Assembly (NCBI GenBank): GCA_023230565.1
Contig: JALNXD010000030.1
Coordinates: 1-39,572, forward strand
Direction of reading: 5' to 3'
Length of the DNA: 39,572 bases
From: Syntrophales bacterium
GTDB taxonomy: Bacteria > Desulfobacterota > Syntrophia > Syntrophales > UBA2210
In this document: positions 1-8,878 of the stretch, piece after piece
Position numbering within the stretch: position 1 is the stretch's first letter
Layout of the letters: every line of letters begins with the position of its first letter
Position numbers and translations under genes: made by a program
The notes under the pieces: generated by a model
What the model was told of the DNA's origin: nothing
The model's input: only the letters and a program-made list of their open reading frames with translations
Databases searched by the model: none

Positions 1-571
1 CGTAATCCTGCTTTACCATGTAAATGAAATCCATAAGCGCCGGCGAATATACCGCGCCTCCCGCCGAAGGACCCATGATCGCCGTGATCTGAGGAATTAC
101 ACCCGATGCCATCGTGTTCCTGGAAAAAATACGCCCGTATCCGGCAAGGGCATCCACCCCTTCCTGGATCCGGGCTCCTCCCGAATCGTTCAATCCTATG
201 ACCGGGCAGCCAACGGTCATTGCCTTGTCAAGGCACTTGACTATCTTTCCGGCATGCATCTCGCCCAGAGATCCGCCCATGACACTGAAATCCTGAGCAA
301 ACGCGAAAACCTGCCGCCCCTCCACTCTGCCGTAGCCTGTCACCACTCCCTCGCCAGGTGTCTCCACCGTATCCATCCCAAGCTCCGTAGACCGGTGTGC
401 GACAAACATATCCAGCTCCACAAAACTCCCTGGATCAAAAAGAAAGTCCAGACGCTCACGGGCAGTAAGGCGCCCCGTTGCCTTTATCTTTCCTATTGCC
501 GCCTTCCCGCCTCCCGCTTCTACCCCGATGCGCTCTCTTATTAATCTTTCCCGCTTTTCTTCAGTCGTCAT
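1..571 (-). CDS. Acyl-CoA carboxylase beta / methylmalonyl-CoA decarboxylase alpha subunit, N-terminal part (cut by window edge)
   Basis: Translating the minus strand from ATG at 571 gives 190 uninterrupted codons to the window edge. The start reads MTTEEKRERLIRERIGVEAG and is preceded by AAGGA six bases upstream. The sequence is a typical carboxyltransferase N-domain: the GRLTARERLDFLFDPGSF segment, the FAQDFSVMGGSLGEMHAGKI segment, the LNDSGGARIQEG motif and the MGPSAGGAVYSPAL oxyanion-loop region. Family members carry the transcarboxylation step of propionyl-CoA carboxylase, of methylmalonyl-CoA decarboxylase (Na+ pump) or of transcarboxylase; the N-terminal half cannot separate these. Its start overlaps the end of the epimerase gene by 11 nt, so it is translationally coupled to the methylmalonyl-CoA module. 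That makes propionyl-/methylmalonyl-CoA the likely substrate. The family is about 510-520 aa, so roughly two thirds lies to the left. Confidence 0.93.
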   Translation of the reverse strand, partial: MTTEEKRERLIRERIGVEAGGGKAAIGKIKATGRLTARERLDFLFDPGSFVELDMFVAHRSTELGMDTVETPGEGVVTGYGRVEGRQVFAFAQDFSVMGGSLGEMHAGKIVKCLDKAMTVGCPVIGLNDSGGARIQEGVDALAGYGRIFSRNTMASGVIPQITAIMGPSAGGAVYSPALMDFIYMVKQDY

Positions 572-1007
572 TTACGTTCCTTTTTGAATTGCTTCCGGTT
601 TCATGCCGGTTGCGCTCGCATAATTCCAAAAGAACCCCGTGTGCCGCAGAAGGGTGGATAAAGGCAATTCTTGCCCCCCCGGCTCCATATCGGGGCTTTT
701 CGTCTATCATCCGTATACCTACGGCCTTCAGTTCTGCGATTGCCTCCTCTATATTCTCAACTCCAAGGGCAATATGTTGCACACCTTCCTTTTTTGATTC
801 GATATATTTTGCAATAGGGCCGTCGGGAGATGTCGATTCCAGGAGCTCAATTTCCGTCTCTCCTATCGGTAAAAAGGCAGTTCTCACTTTCTGCTCCTCG
901 ACTTCTTCCGTTCCATGTATGGCAAGTCCCAAGGATTTGTATATCTTGAGGCTTTCTTCTATACTTTTTACGGCTATACCGATGTGATCGATGGATATTA
1001 CCTTCAT
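561..1007 (-). CDS. mce: Methylmalonyl-CoA epimerase
   Basis: This 148-aa protein belongs to the glyoxalase/vicinal-oxygen-chelate fold and would interconvert (R)- and (S)-methylmalonyl-CoA. The paired beta-alpha-beta-beta-beta modules are visible. The expected metal ligands are His8 (IDHIGIAV), an acidic residue in the TEIELLE strand (Glu54 or its neighbour), His78 (GVQHIALGVENIEEA) and Glu128 (GVLLELCE). The start ATG overlaps the meaB stop in an ATGA tetranucleotide, and its own 3' end overlaps the following carboxyltransferase gene by 11 nt. The order mutase, meaB, epimerase, carboxyltransferase is a classic methylmalonyl-CoA pathway arrangement. The short polar tail after residue 131 is not conserved in the family and looks like a dispensable extension. 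Confidence 0.95.
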   Translation of the reverse strand: MKVISIDHIGIAVKSIEESLKIYKSLGLAIHGTEEVEEQKVRTAFLPIGETEIELLESTSPDGPIAKYIESKKEGVQHIALGVENIEEAIAELKAVGIRMIDEKPRYGAGGARIAFIHPSAAHGVLLELCERNRHETGSNSKRNVNDD

Positions 1008-2029
1008 TTTTCATTTTCCTCCCTCTGAAGCGCATCATCACTTGCTCCGGATATCATTATAACTGAAAGCAGGTCCTGTGCCGCCTGTGTAGGCGTGATG
1101 AGTCCCGCCTCTATTTTTCCTTTGATGTCGGGGATTTTTCTCGAAACTTGATCATTTTTATAAAACCATTCCTGCAGTCCCTCATTGATAAGAAATCGTG
1201 TCCATTCCAAAGACTGATCTTTTCTTTTGGCAGCAAGTTCGCCGGTGGCGCCCAATTGCCTCTTATGATCGAGAATCGTTTCCCATACTTTCTCGATCCC
1301 CCTTTCTTCCAGAGCACTGCAGGTCAACACGGGAGGAGACCAGTTGGCAGACGCAGGATTAACCAAATGCAAAGCAGTTTCATACTCCTGTCTTGCCAAA
1401 TGAGCCCTCGGCACATTATCGCCGTCAGCCTTATTTATGACAATTGCATCAGCCAATTCCAGTATGCCTCTCTTGATCCCCTGCAACTCATCCCCTGCAC
1501 CTGGAATCATAAGGACCAGGAAGAAATCCACCATGGAGGCCACTGTCGTTTCCAATTGCCCGACACCCACTGTTTCCACGATAACTACGTCAAAACCGGC
1601 TGCCTCGCAGACAAGAAGCGATTCTCTCGTTTTTTGAGCGACACCGCCGAGGGTTCGGCCGGTCGGAGAAGGCCTGATGTAAGCTCTTGATTCCGCCGAA
1701 AGTCTTTCCATCCTGGTTTTATCCGCCATTATGCTTCCTCCGCTTTTTTTACTGCTTGGATCGACCGCAAGAACGGCTATTTCCAGGCCTCGCTTTAAGA
1801 GCATCATGCCGAAACTCTCAATAAAGGTGCTTTTGCCTGCACCCGGCACACCCGTGATACCAATGCGTATCGATTTTCCCGTATACGGAAGAAGTCGCTC
1901 CATCACATTGCGGGCGATATTCTGATGAAACGGAAGCGAGCTTTCTATCATAGTAATAGTTTTTGAAAGAACCCTCCGGTTACGAGCAAGCACTCCGTCC
2001 ACATAATATTGAACATCCGTTATTGTCAT
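1004..2029 (-). CDS. meaB: Methylmalonyl-CoA mutase-associated GTPase MeaB
   Basis: This 341-aa G3E-family P-loop GTPase chaperones the mutase: it gates adenosylcobalamin loading and protects or rescues the cofactor. The Walker A motif GVPGAGKST lies at residues 60-68. The LAVDPSSKKSGGSIMADKTRM segment and the VIVETVGVGQ Walker B/switch region follow, and a NKAD guanine-specificity motif is present. The N-terminal helix and C-terminal dimerisation helices (residues 270-341) match the length of bacterial MeaB. It starts 74 nt after the mutase stop and ends in a 4-nt overlap with the epimerase. The start at 2029 is supported by a GGAAAGGAAA purine tract just upstream. Older databases call this family ArgK, but the neighbours leave little doubt about its role. 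Confidence 0.95.
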   Translation of the reverse strand: MTITDVQYYVDGVLARNRRVLSKTITMIESSLPFHQNIARNVMERLLPYTGKSIRIGITGVPGAGKSTFIESFGMMLLKRGLEIAVLAVDPSSKKSGGSIMADKTRMERLSAESRAYIRPSPTGRTLGGVAQKTRESLLVCEAAGFDVVIVETVGVGQLETTVASMVDFFLVLMIPGAGDELQGIKRGILELADAIVINKADGDNVPRAHLARQEYETALHLVNPASANWSPPVLTCSALEERGIEKVWETILDHKRQLGATGELAAKRKDQSLEWTRFLINEGLQEWFYKNDQVSRKIPDIKGKIEAGLITPTQAAQDLLSVIMISGASDDALQREENEK

Positions 2030-2103
2030 CGTTTCCTTTCCGGGAAACAGGATGCATGTGGCTCTTCCCAGTTATCGTTCCTGTCCCATCTTGAAAATCC
2101 TGT

Positions 2104-4239
2104 TTAACCCATAAATTGTTTTTCAAGAAGATTCAGAATCTTATTGGCCGAATTAATTATCGATGTCCCGGGGCCGAAAATTTCGCTCACACCTGCATCA
2201 TAAAGAAACCGGTAATCTCTCGGGGGAATCACTCCCCCGGCAATCACCATGATCTCTTCGCCTCCTATCTGTGCCAATTCCGTCAGCAGTCCCGGTATCA
2301 GTATCTTATGACCGGCCGCAAGGCTTGATACTCCCACTAAATGCACGTCATTTTCGACTGCCATTTTAGCTGCTTCTCCCGGTGTTTGAAACATTGGACT
2401 GATATCGACATCAAATCCCATGTCTGCCAGGGCTGTTGCTACTACTTTGACGCCTCTGTCATGACCATCCTGTCCCATTTTAGTCAACAAAATTCGAGGG
2501 CGCCTTCCTTCATGTTCCATAAAGAGTTCCGAACGCCTCCTGAGTGATTCGATTATCTCCTTATCTCGATATTCGGATGCATACACACCGGAAATGCATA
2601 AAGTGGTAGCTACATATCTCCCGAATACTTTCTCAAGTGCATCGCTTATTTCACCAACAGTGGCACGGGCCCGTACAGCGGGTAACGTATGCTGAAGAAG
2701 GTTTCCCCCTCTTTCAGCCGCTTTAGTCAAATTTTCAAGGGCCTTTGCTACCACCTTATTGTCCCGGGTTTTTCTGATCTCCTGGAGGCGAACTATTTGC
2801 TGCACCCTCACGTCATCGGAAACTTCACGGATTTCAAAATCAGGTGTTTCTCCTGATTTGTATTTATTAACGCCGACGATCGTTTCGATACCTTGGTCGA
2901 TTCGTGCCTGTTTACGGGCTGCCGATTCTTCTATCCTCATCTTCGGCATCCCCGATTCGATAGCCTTGGCCATTCCACCCATTTCTTCAATTTCGTCAAT
3001 TATTTTCTGGGCCTCTTCCACAATGGACATTGTGAGCGATTCTATGTAATAGGATCCACCAAGAGGATCAATAGCGTGGCACACCTGTGATTCTTCCTGA
3101 ACAATGAGCTGTGTATTTCTGGCAATTCGTGCAGAAAAATCAGTTGGGAGTCCTACTGCTTCATCAAAAGAATTGGTATGAAGCGATTGAGTTCCTCCCA
3201 ACACGGCGGACATGCATTCCAAAGTAGTTCGGATTATATTATTGTACGGATCCTGTTCAGTCAGACTCCATCCCGATGTCTGGCAATGAGTTCTCAAAAC
3301 AGATGACCTCGCATTTTTCGGATTGAAACGGCTGATGAGCCTGTGCCATAAAAAACGTGCTGCCCTCAGCATTGCCACATTCATAAAAAAATCCATTCCG
3401 ATACCGAAAAAGAATGACAGGCGGGGTGCAAATGTATCGATATCCATACCCGCCTTAAGTGCGGTTCTGACGTATTCGAGCCCATCAGCAAGCGTAAAGG
3501 CAGTCTGCAATACAATATCGGCGCCAGCTTCCATCATATGATAACCACTGATGCTGACGGTATTGAATCTCGGCATTGCATCCGCACAGAATGCAATTAT
3601 ATCGGATACAATTCTCATCGACGGGAGAGGCGGATATATGTAAGTGTTTCTTGTCAGATACTCTTTAAGAATATCGTTCTGTATGGTTCCGGTCAATTCA
3701 TTATGCTTTACCCCCTGTTCTTCGGCAGCAACGATGTATCCGCCCAAAATCGGCAGTACCGCACCGTTCATTGTCATTGATACGGAAATTTCATTTAAGG
3801 GAATCTTGTCGAAAAGGATGTTCATATCCTCTACTGTGTCCACTGCAACCCCCGCTTTACCCACGTCTCCTGAAACCCGCGGATGATCGGAATCATACCC
3901 TCGGTGGGTGGGAAGATCGAACGCTACCGAAAGCCCTCTCTGGCCGGTGGCAAGGCTTCTCCGATAGAATTCATTCGATTCCCTGGCCGTCGAAAATCCG
4001 GCATACTGCCGTATTGTCCAGGGTCTTCCAGCATACATTGTTGCCATAGGGCCTCTTAAATAGGGGGGAAGACCGGGCAGGGTATTGGTACATTCATACT
4101 GCTCAATATCTTCGGCCGTATAGAGAGCCTTTAGAGTTATTCCCCCGGGCGCTTCCCGGTTAAGTGATTCAACCGGATTCCCTTTCAATTCTCTTTCCGC
4201 CAAATGTTTCCATTGCTCCTTGCCGGAATGCTTTGACAT
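2104..4239 (-). CDS. mcm: Methylmalonyl-CoA mutase, single-chain with B12-binding domain
   Basis: This adenosylcobalamin enzyme (711 aa from the chosen start) interconverts (R)-methylmalonyl-CoA and succinyl-CoA. The N-terminal TIM barrel carries the substrate-channel signature YAGRPWTIRQYAGF and, further on, AFDLPTHRGYDSDHP. The C-terminal cobalamin domain has the DxHxxG motif in MGQDGHDRG, with the lower-ligand His near residue 593, plus a later GxxxS and a GG. Catalytic and cobalamin domains sit on one chain. The reading frame is open up to a GTG at 4266, but that GTG has AAGGA only one base away. The ATG at 4239 has AAGGAG at 4246-4251 with six-base spacing, so I start there. It lies 51 nt downstream of the thiolase and 74 nt upstream of meaB, in one operon. 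Methylmalonyl-CoA mutase is preferred over isobutyryl- or ethylmalonyl-CoA mutase because of the epimerase neighbour. Confidence 0.96.
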   Translation of the reverse strand: MSKHSGKEQWKHLAERELKGNPVESLNREAPGGITLKALYTAEDIEQYECTNTLPGLPPYLRGPMATMYAGRPWTIRQYAGFSTARESNEFYRRSLATGQRGLSVAFDLPTHRGYDSDHPRVSGDVGKAGVAVDTVEDMNILFDKIPLNEISVSMTMNGAVLPILGGYIVAAEEQGVKHNELTGTIQNDILKEYLTRNTYIYPPLPSMRIVSDIIAFCADAMPRFNTVSISGYHMMEAGADIVLQTAFTLADGLEYVRTALKAGMDIDTFAPRLSFFFGIGMDFFMNVAMLRAARFLWHRLISRFNPKNARSSVLRTHCQTSGWSLTEQDPYNNIIRTTLECMSAVLGGTQSLHTNSFDEAVGLPTDFSARIARNTQLIVQEESQVCHAIDPLGGSYYIESLTMSIVEEAQKIIDEIEEMGGMAKAIESGMPKMRIEESAARKQARIDQGIETIVGVNKYKSGETPDFEIREVSDDVRVQQIVRLQEIRKTRDNKVVAKALENLTKAAERGGNLLQHTLPAVRARATVGEISDALEKVFGRYVATTLCISGVYASEYRDKEIIESLRRRSELFMEHEGRRPRILLTKMGQDGHDRGVKVVATALADMGFDVDISPMFQTPGEAAKMAVENDVHLVGVSSLAAGHKILIPGLLTELAQIGGEEIMVIAGGVIPPRDYRFLYDAGVSEIFGPGTSIINSANKILNLLEKQFMG

Positions 4240-4245
4240 AATCGA

Positions 4246-4251
4246 CTCCTT
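4246..4251 (-). promoter_or_regulatory. Ribosome binding site that decides the mutase start
   Basis: On the minus strand AAGGAG precedes the ATG at 4239 by six bases. The upstream in-frame GTG at 4266 has its purine tract too close to work, so this site places the mutase start nine codons inside the open frame. Confidence 0.7.
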
Positions 4252-4290
4252 ATATGTATAGCTCACTTCCTTCTATTTGTTCGCATCGAG

Positions 4291-5472
4291 TCAACCTACC
4301 CATTCCCAGATAGCCGCGGCACCCTGTCCGTGGCCGATGCACATACTTTCTACTGCATATTGCACTTTATAATCCGGCATTTCGTGCATCAAGGTCACGG
4401 CTATTCTGGTTCCCGTGCATCCAAGAGGGTGGCCTAATGAAATTCCGCTTCCCCTGGGATTGAGCAGCTCATGATCCCGAATTCCCAGTTTCTGAGTACA
4501 GTATACAGCCTGAGACGCAAAAGCCTCATTTATTTCCCACAAGCCAATCTGATCCATATTCATACCGGCATGCTTCAATACTTTGGGTATTGCAACCGAG
4601 GGTCCTATCCCCATGTATTTTGGATCAACGCCTACGACAGCATAATCGACCAGCCTCATCTTGGGTCTTAGCCCTAGTTCATAGCATTTTTCTTTACTCG
4701 CAACGAGTACACAGGCAGCTGCATCATTCACCTGACTGGAATTTCCTGCCGTCACTGTCGCTTTTTCATCATCCATAAAAACTGTGGGAAGTTTTGCGAG
4801 TGTTTCCATTGTCGATTCCGGTCTGATTCCTTGATCACGATCAACGATCATTCTTTCTGTGCCACCGTTTTTTAAAGGAACATCGGCTTCAACAGGAAGG
4901 ATTTCTTTTTTAAAAAGACCATCAACAGTGGCCTTGTGAGCTTTGGCATGACTTTCCACTGCCATTCGATCCTGCTGTTCCCTGCTTATACCGAAATCCC
5001 GGGCCACCATTTCGGCCGTGTAGCCCATTGAAACCATACGTGGATCACAAAACTCACCAAGGCGCGGATTGGGATCGGAACCGCTTCCCATTGGAACATG
5101 CGTCATATGCTGTACACCACCTGCAATAATCAGTTCCATCCACCCCATACTTATAGCAGAAACAGCACTTGCAATAGACTGCAGTCCTGAAGAACAAAAA
5201 CGATCTATCGTACATCCCGGAACACAATAGGGGAACCCTGCCATTATCAGAGAGTAACGGCCTATGTTTGATCCCATGTCCTTCATGAGGGCAGTTCCGC
5301 CTAATATTACATCATCGATTTCGTCTTTCTTATCTTCAAGTCCCGTTCTTCGGACCAGTTCATTGAGCACTCCTGCCGCAAGATCATCGGCTCTCACATT
5401 TGTGAACCAGGAGCTCTTTCCCGCACGCGCAACTGCTGTTCTGACACCGTCAACAAGAAAAACTTCTCTCAT
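4291..5472 (-). CDS. Thiolase (acetyl-CoA C-acyltransferase)
   Basis: This 393-aa thiolase is full-length for the biosynthetic/degradative bacterial type. The nucleophilic cysteine is Cys93 in IDRFCSSGLQSI. The catalytic His348 is in GHPLGCTGTR and the second cysteine Cys378 in CIGHGQGAA, where the family usually has GG rather than GH. The NEAFASQA motif is intact. GGGAG lies seven bases before the ATG. It is 47 nt downstream of the 610-aa acyl-CoA dehydrogenase and 51 nt upstream of the mutase, so it probably performs the thiolytic step of a pathway feeding propionyl-CoA into the methylmalonyl route. Chain-length preference cannot be read from the sequence. No hydratase or hydroxyacyl-CoA dehydrogenase gene accompanies it here. 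Confidence 0.93.
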   Translation of the reverse strand: MREVFLVDGVRTAVARAGKSSWFTNVRADDLAAGVLNELVRRTGLEDKKDEIDDVILGGTALMKDMGSNIGRYSLIMAGFPYCVPGCTIDRFCSSGLQSIASAVSAISMGWMELIIAGGVQHMTHVPMGSGSDPNPRLGEFCDPRMVSMGYTAEMVARDFGISREQQDRMAVESHAKAHKATVDGLFKKEILPVEADVPLKNGGTERMIVDRDQGIRPESTMETLAKLPTVFMDDEKATVTAGNSSQVNDAAACVLVASKEKCYELGLRPKMRLVDYAVVGVDPKYMGIGPSVAIPKVLKHAGMNMDQIGLWEINEAFASQAVYCTQKLGIRDHELLNPRGSGISLGHPLGCTGTRIAVTLMHEMPDYKVQYAVESMCIGHGQGAAAIWEWVG

Positions 5473-5519
5473 TTCATATCTCCCTTAATACTGAAACCAC
5501 TTTTTATTTTTTAAATTAT

Positions 5520-7352
5520 TTAAACCACAAGAGCCTCTTCGGGGCATTCCAGACAGGTCGCGTCTTCACTTGCAATCGAATGTGCCAGCATGAAAACATT
5601 CGGCAATACCTGATTTGCATAGTATCGTGCTGCCGCAATTTTACCTTCGTAAAAAGATCGATCATAATGACATCCCGAAAGCTCCTTTAATTTTTTATAT
5701 GCTACTGTAGCTTGTTCAAGCAGGCACTGGGCTGTTTGAACCTGCCCGCAGGCAGTAAGCGTCGCCACTGCATTCAAAGGAATAAATTGTTTCTTTTTAT
5801 CCATGTTCCCGTACCAGAATTCATAACACTTTTTTATTTCCTCCAAGCAGCCGTAGGCCTCTGCCAGCCTCGATATTTCAGCCTGGAATCGAGAATTGCC
5901 TTTTTCACTGTCGATGAAGTCCTTGATAGCAGCCATCCAGTTCGCGAAATCAGCGCCATTGTTCATTCTCATCTTGCGTCCTACCAGATCATTTCCGTGA
6001 ATGAAAGTGGTACCTTCCCAGACTGTGAGAATTTTAGAATCTCGCATATTCTGTTCAATCGGGTATTCCTGAGTATATCCGACTCCTCCCAATACTTGCA
6101 TTGCTTCGGCAATTACAGCCAGACTTGCCTCGCTTCCATACCCTTTGACAATAGGAGTAAAAATAGCCGCCAACCCTCTGCAAACAGACGCTTTTTCCTT
6201 ATCGTCCGAATTGTTCTGTATATCAAGATAGTAAAATCCCTTGAATATCATTGCCCTGATTCCTTCAGTTACCGCCTTCATATCCAGAAGCATGCGTCGA
6301 ATATCTTCATGCCTGATAATCGGTACACGATCGGTATTCGCGTCTCCGAAAGGTCTTCCCTGGATTCGTTCCATGGCATACCGGGAAGCAACACTGTATG
6401 CGGCCGCAGCCTGGCAATTTGAATTGTGTCCTGTACCTATACGCGACTCATTCATCATGTTGAACATCATGGCAAGCCCTTTGGATCGCCCCTTTTCATC
6501 AGGCACAGGACCCATTCTTATACCATAGCATTCGTCGTTTTCGCCAAAATTCAATAACGCTGTCGCCTGAGCCTTCAATCCCATTTTGTGTTCGATCCCC
6601 GCAGTAATCACATCATTAGGTTTTCCCAGGCTCTGGTCTTCATTTACCCATATTTTAGGAACTATATATAAACCAAGCCCTGCCGAACCCCGTGCCCCCC
6701 CTTCGGGCCGAGCGAGAACCATGTGGATGGTGTTTTCACATATTCCGGCATCACCGCCGGTAATAAACATTTTTGTTCCTTTTATTCTCCAGATGCAGGG
6801 ATCACTCGTAGGAAATGCCTTTGTTATTGAATCGCCTACATCAGAACCCGCATCAGGTTCGGTAAGGCACATTGTACCCTGCCAATCGCCATTCAAAAGT
6901 TTGGGAAGAAACATGGCTTTATTTTTCTCGGTACCGAATTCGATCAGCAGATTGGCCACTCCGCTTGTCAGTTTGATATATGACATGATAGCGGGACAGG
7001 CTGCAGAATTCATCTCGAATAATGCTTTGTATAGCGTAAGCGGCATGCCGCCTTCAAGTTTGATACATTCGCTGGCAGATCCCCAGCCATTCTCCTGGAG
7101 AAATTTGTAAACTCTGTCGTATCCCGGAGCCGCCGTAATAATGCCTTCTTTTAGAACTGCACCTATTTTGTCGCCCTGTCCATTTATGGGACTGACAACC
7201 TCACGGGCAACTTTATAGCCTTCATTTAGATACATATCAATATCTTCAAGCCCAAAATTATCTTTAAACCTGCTGCAGGACAAGACTTCTTCCATAGGAA
7301 GCCATTCTTTCAGGATAAATTGCAGGTCCCTCTTATCGTATTTGAATTCCAT
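5520..7352 (-). CDS. Long acyl-CoA dehydrogenase with C-terminal helical domain (FadE5-like)
   Basis: This 610-aa FAD enzyme belongs to the extended acyl-CoA dehydrogenase class. The usual N-terminal helical, middle beta (MCLTEPDAGSDVG near 161-173) and C-terminal helical domains are followed by an extra helical domain from about residue 470 to the end. Glu446 in the VWEGTTF motif matches the catalytic base of this class. It is the promoter-proximal gene of the minus-strand operon that continues with thiolase, mutase, meaB and epimerase. A link to odd-chain or methyl-branched acyl-CoA breakdown is inferred from that context; in other bacteria this class covers a wide chain-length range. AAGGAG with eight-base spacing supports the start. 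A 311-bp region with no gene lies upstream and should hold the operon promoter. Confidence 0.93.
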   Translation of the reverse strand: MEFKYDKRDLQFILKEWLPMEEVLSCSRFKDNFGLEDIDMYLNEGYKVAREVVSPINGQGDKIGAVLKEGIITAAPGYDRVYKFLQENGWGSASECIKLEGGMPLTLYKALFEMNSAACPAIMSYIKLTSGVANLLIEFGTEKNKAMFLPKLLNGDWQGTMCLTEPDAGSDVGDSITKAFPTSDPCIWRIKGTKMFITGGDAGICENTIHMVLARPEGGARGSAGLGLYIVPKIWVNEDQSLGKPNDVITAGIEHKMGLKAQATALLNFGENDECYGIRMGPVPDEKGRSKGLAMMFNMMNESRIGTGHNSNCQAAAAYSVASRYAMERIQGRPFGDANTDRVPIIRHEDIRRMLLDMKAVTEGIRAMIFKGFYYLDIQNNSDDKEKASVCRGLAAIFTPIVKGYGSEASLAVIAEAMQVLGGVGYTQEYPIEQNMRDSKILTVWEGTTFIHGNDLVGRKMRMNNGADFANWMAAIKDFIDSEKGNSRFQAEISRLAEAYGCLEEIKKCYEFWYGNMDKKKQFIPLNAVATLTACGQVQTAQCLLEQATVAYKKLKELSGCHYDRSFYEGKIAAARYYANQVLPNVFMLAHSIASEDATCLECPEEALVV

Positions 7353-7663
7353 TTTTTGATTCTCCTTCTTTCACACTGCCGTATCAAAAATCCCTGCCTG
7401 TAACCTCCCAAATCTTCGAGTCATTTAAGTGATAGACTCTCAATGCAATGAATTACATAATATAAAATTGCTGCGACAGGCATGCGAGATAACGTTAACT
7501 TTTTATCTTACCAGGCCTTTTTGGATATGCCAGAGAGCCTTTAAAGACAATAGGGATTAATTAAGAGTACAATATGGGTAAAAAACCAACATTACAACTC
7601 CAGGAAGCATCTTTCTTTGTATATGGCGTATTAAAGTATCAGATCCTGTAAAATGCCGGCACG
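7353..7663. other. Gene-free region upstream of the methylmalonyl-CoA operon
   Basis: This 311-bp AT-rich stretch lies between the acyl-CoA dehydrogenase start and the end of the PAS-LuxR gene. It should carry the operon promoter on the minus strand. A TATATT/TATTAT-like tract around 7458-7466 could be a -10 element, but I see no good -35. An inverted repeat at 7487-7508 is listed separately. No sigma-54 type site was recognised. Confidence 0.5.
7487..7508. repeat. Small inverted repeat, possible operator
   Basis: The arms AGATAA and TTATCT are separated by 10 bases that contain the palindrome GTTAAC. It lies about 135 bp upstream of the operon start and about 155 bp beyond the PAS-LuxR stop. 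Arms this short occur by chance in AT-rich DNA, so an operator role is only a suggestion. Confidence 0.25.
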
Positions 7664-8878
7664 TCAGGAAAGGGATAAAAGATATGACCGAAGATTTGAT
7701 TTTTTATTCTTGAATCCTAATTTTGATCTGATGTTGTTTCGGTGAAAATCAATAGTACTTGTAGCAAGATTCAAAAGTCCCGCAACTTCCTTTGTGGTTT
7801 TACCTTCTTTAATCAGGTTTGCTATTTGAATCTCCTTTGGTGTGAGATTGAAATCATTTAAGGTCATATTCCTGAGAAAAGGAGAGACAATATTATCCAA
7901 ATTTGCTTCGATTATACTCACATATGTCTCCTGCAATTCTGTAAGATGGGTGAGTTTCAATTTTTCAATAAAAGGAAGGGCAAGTTCTTTTACATTGGAG
8001 AGAACATTACGTTCCAGCTCTATTTTGTCCTCCTCGCGATGCTTTAAAAGCACTTTGAGAGCAGTATTTGCTTCTTCAAGATAGCGCGAGCTCACCTCGA
8101 GCTCATGTTCCCGCTTCTTGAGCGCTTCTTCAGTTTCTTTCTTTTTCGTAATATCCCTGATTACTGCCCTGAATCCTGATGGATTGCCTGAAGTATCACA
8201 TATTAAAGATGCCGATAGTTCGCAAATTGATCGCTTACCCTCTTTACCAAGTATTTCACATTCGAAAAGCTCTGCCGGATTTCCGGTCGTGTAAATTTCA
8301 TTGAAGATACGAAAGAGCACGGCAGCAGTTTCGGCGGAAGCATGTTGCCGGTAATTCGTTCCTATTAAATCGCTTCGCGAATATCCGTATATAGAACACA
8401 TTGACTTATTCACAAATAAATAATTGCCTTTCAGATCAACCTCCAGATAGCCCTCATTTATGTTTTCAAGAATGGATCTGTATTTTTCTTCGCTTTCCCG
8501 CAGTGCCGCTTCCGCTTTCTTGCGCTTTGTAATATCTCTGGCGACAGCCCTGAATCCGACAGGATTGCCCTTCAGATCCCTTATCAACGATGCCGATAGT
8601 TCGCGGATACTATAATCACCATCCATTCGTATTATTTCATCATCGAATAATTCGGCAGGCTTCCCTGTTCGATATATCCCATTGAAAATAAGAAATAATT
8701 TCCGGGCTGTTTCCGGCGTATAGTATTTCTTGAAGCTGCTGTGCAATACCTCCTCGCGTGGCCGTCCCAGCATCCTGCACATTGCGTTATTAACGAAAGT
8801 ATATTTACCTGCCAGATCTACTTCAAAGTAGCCTTCTTCCATATTTTCAAGAATAGATTTATATTTCGCTTCATTCAT
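7664..8878 (-). CDS. Tandem-PAS sensor with C-terminal LuxR-type DNA-binding domain
   Basis: This 404-aa protein has two closely similar PAS/PAC modules (about residues 1-120 and 131-245). Each begins KYxSILEN and ends RDITKxK, so they look like an internal duplication. A charged, probably coiled-coil linker (245-300) follows. A LuxR/FixJ helix-turn-helix (about 343-404) has LTPKEIQIANLIKEGKTTKE and STIDFHRNNIRSKLG. There is no kinase, receiver or sigma-54 domain and no membrane segment, so it should be a one-component cytoplasmic regulator that senses a small molecule, redox state or another protein. Its gene diverges from the glutaryl-CoA dehydrogenase gene across about 440 bp, which makes that operon (and possibly the methylmalonyl operon on its other side) the likely target. 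The PAS ligand cannot be predicted; no haem or flavin signature is clear. Confidence 0.9.
   Translation of the reverse strand: MNEAKYKSILENMEEGYFEVDLAGKYTFVNNAMCRMLGRPREEVLHSSFKKYYTPETARKLFLIFNGIYRTGKPAELFDDEIIRMDGDYSIRELSASLIRDLKGNPVGFRAVARDITKRKKAEAALRESEEKYRSILENINEGYLEVDLKGNYLFVNKSMCSIYGYSRSDLIGTNYRQHASAETAAVLFRIFNEIYTTGNPAELFECEILGKEGKRSICELSASLICDTSGNPSGFRAVIRDITKKKETEEALKKREHELEVSSRYLEEANTALKVLLKHREEDKIELERNVLSNVKELALPFIEKLKLTHLTELQETYVSIIEANLDNIVSPFLRNMTLNDFNLTPKEIQIANLIKEGKTTKEVAGLLNLATSTIDFHRNNIRSKLGFKNKKSNLRSYLLSLS

Noticed and set aside
478..987. Open plus-strand frame across the epimerase gene
   Set aside because: It lies antisense to the epimerase and the carboxyltransferase start, both of which have intact motifs.
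5712..6422. A 236-codon open frame on the plus strand inside the acyl-CoA dehydrogenase gene
   Set aside because: It is antisense to a well-conserved enzyme, has no ribosome binding site and its composition is Ser/Arg/Ile-rich like other antisense frames.
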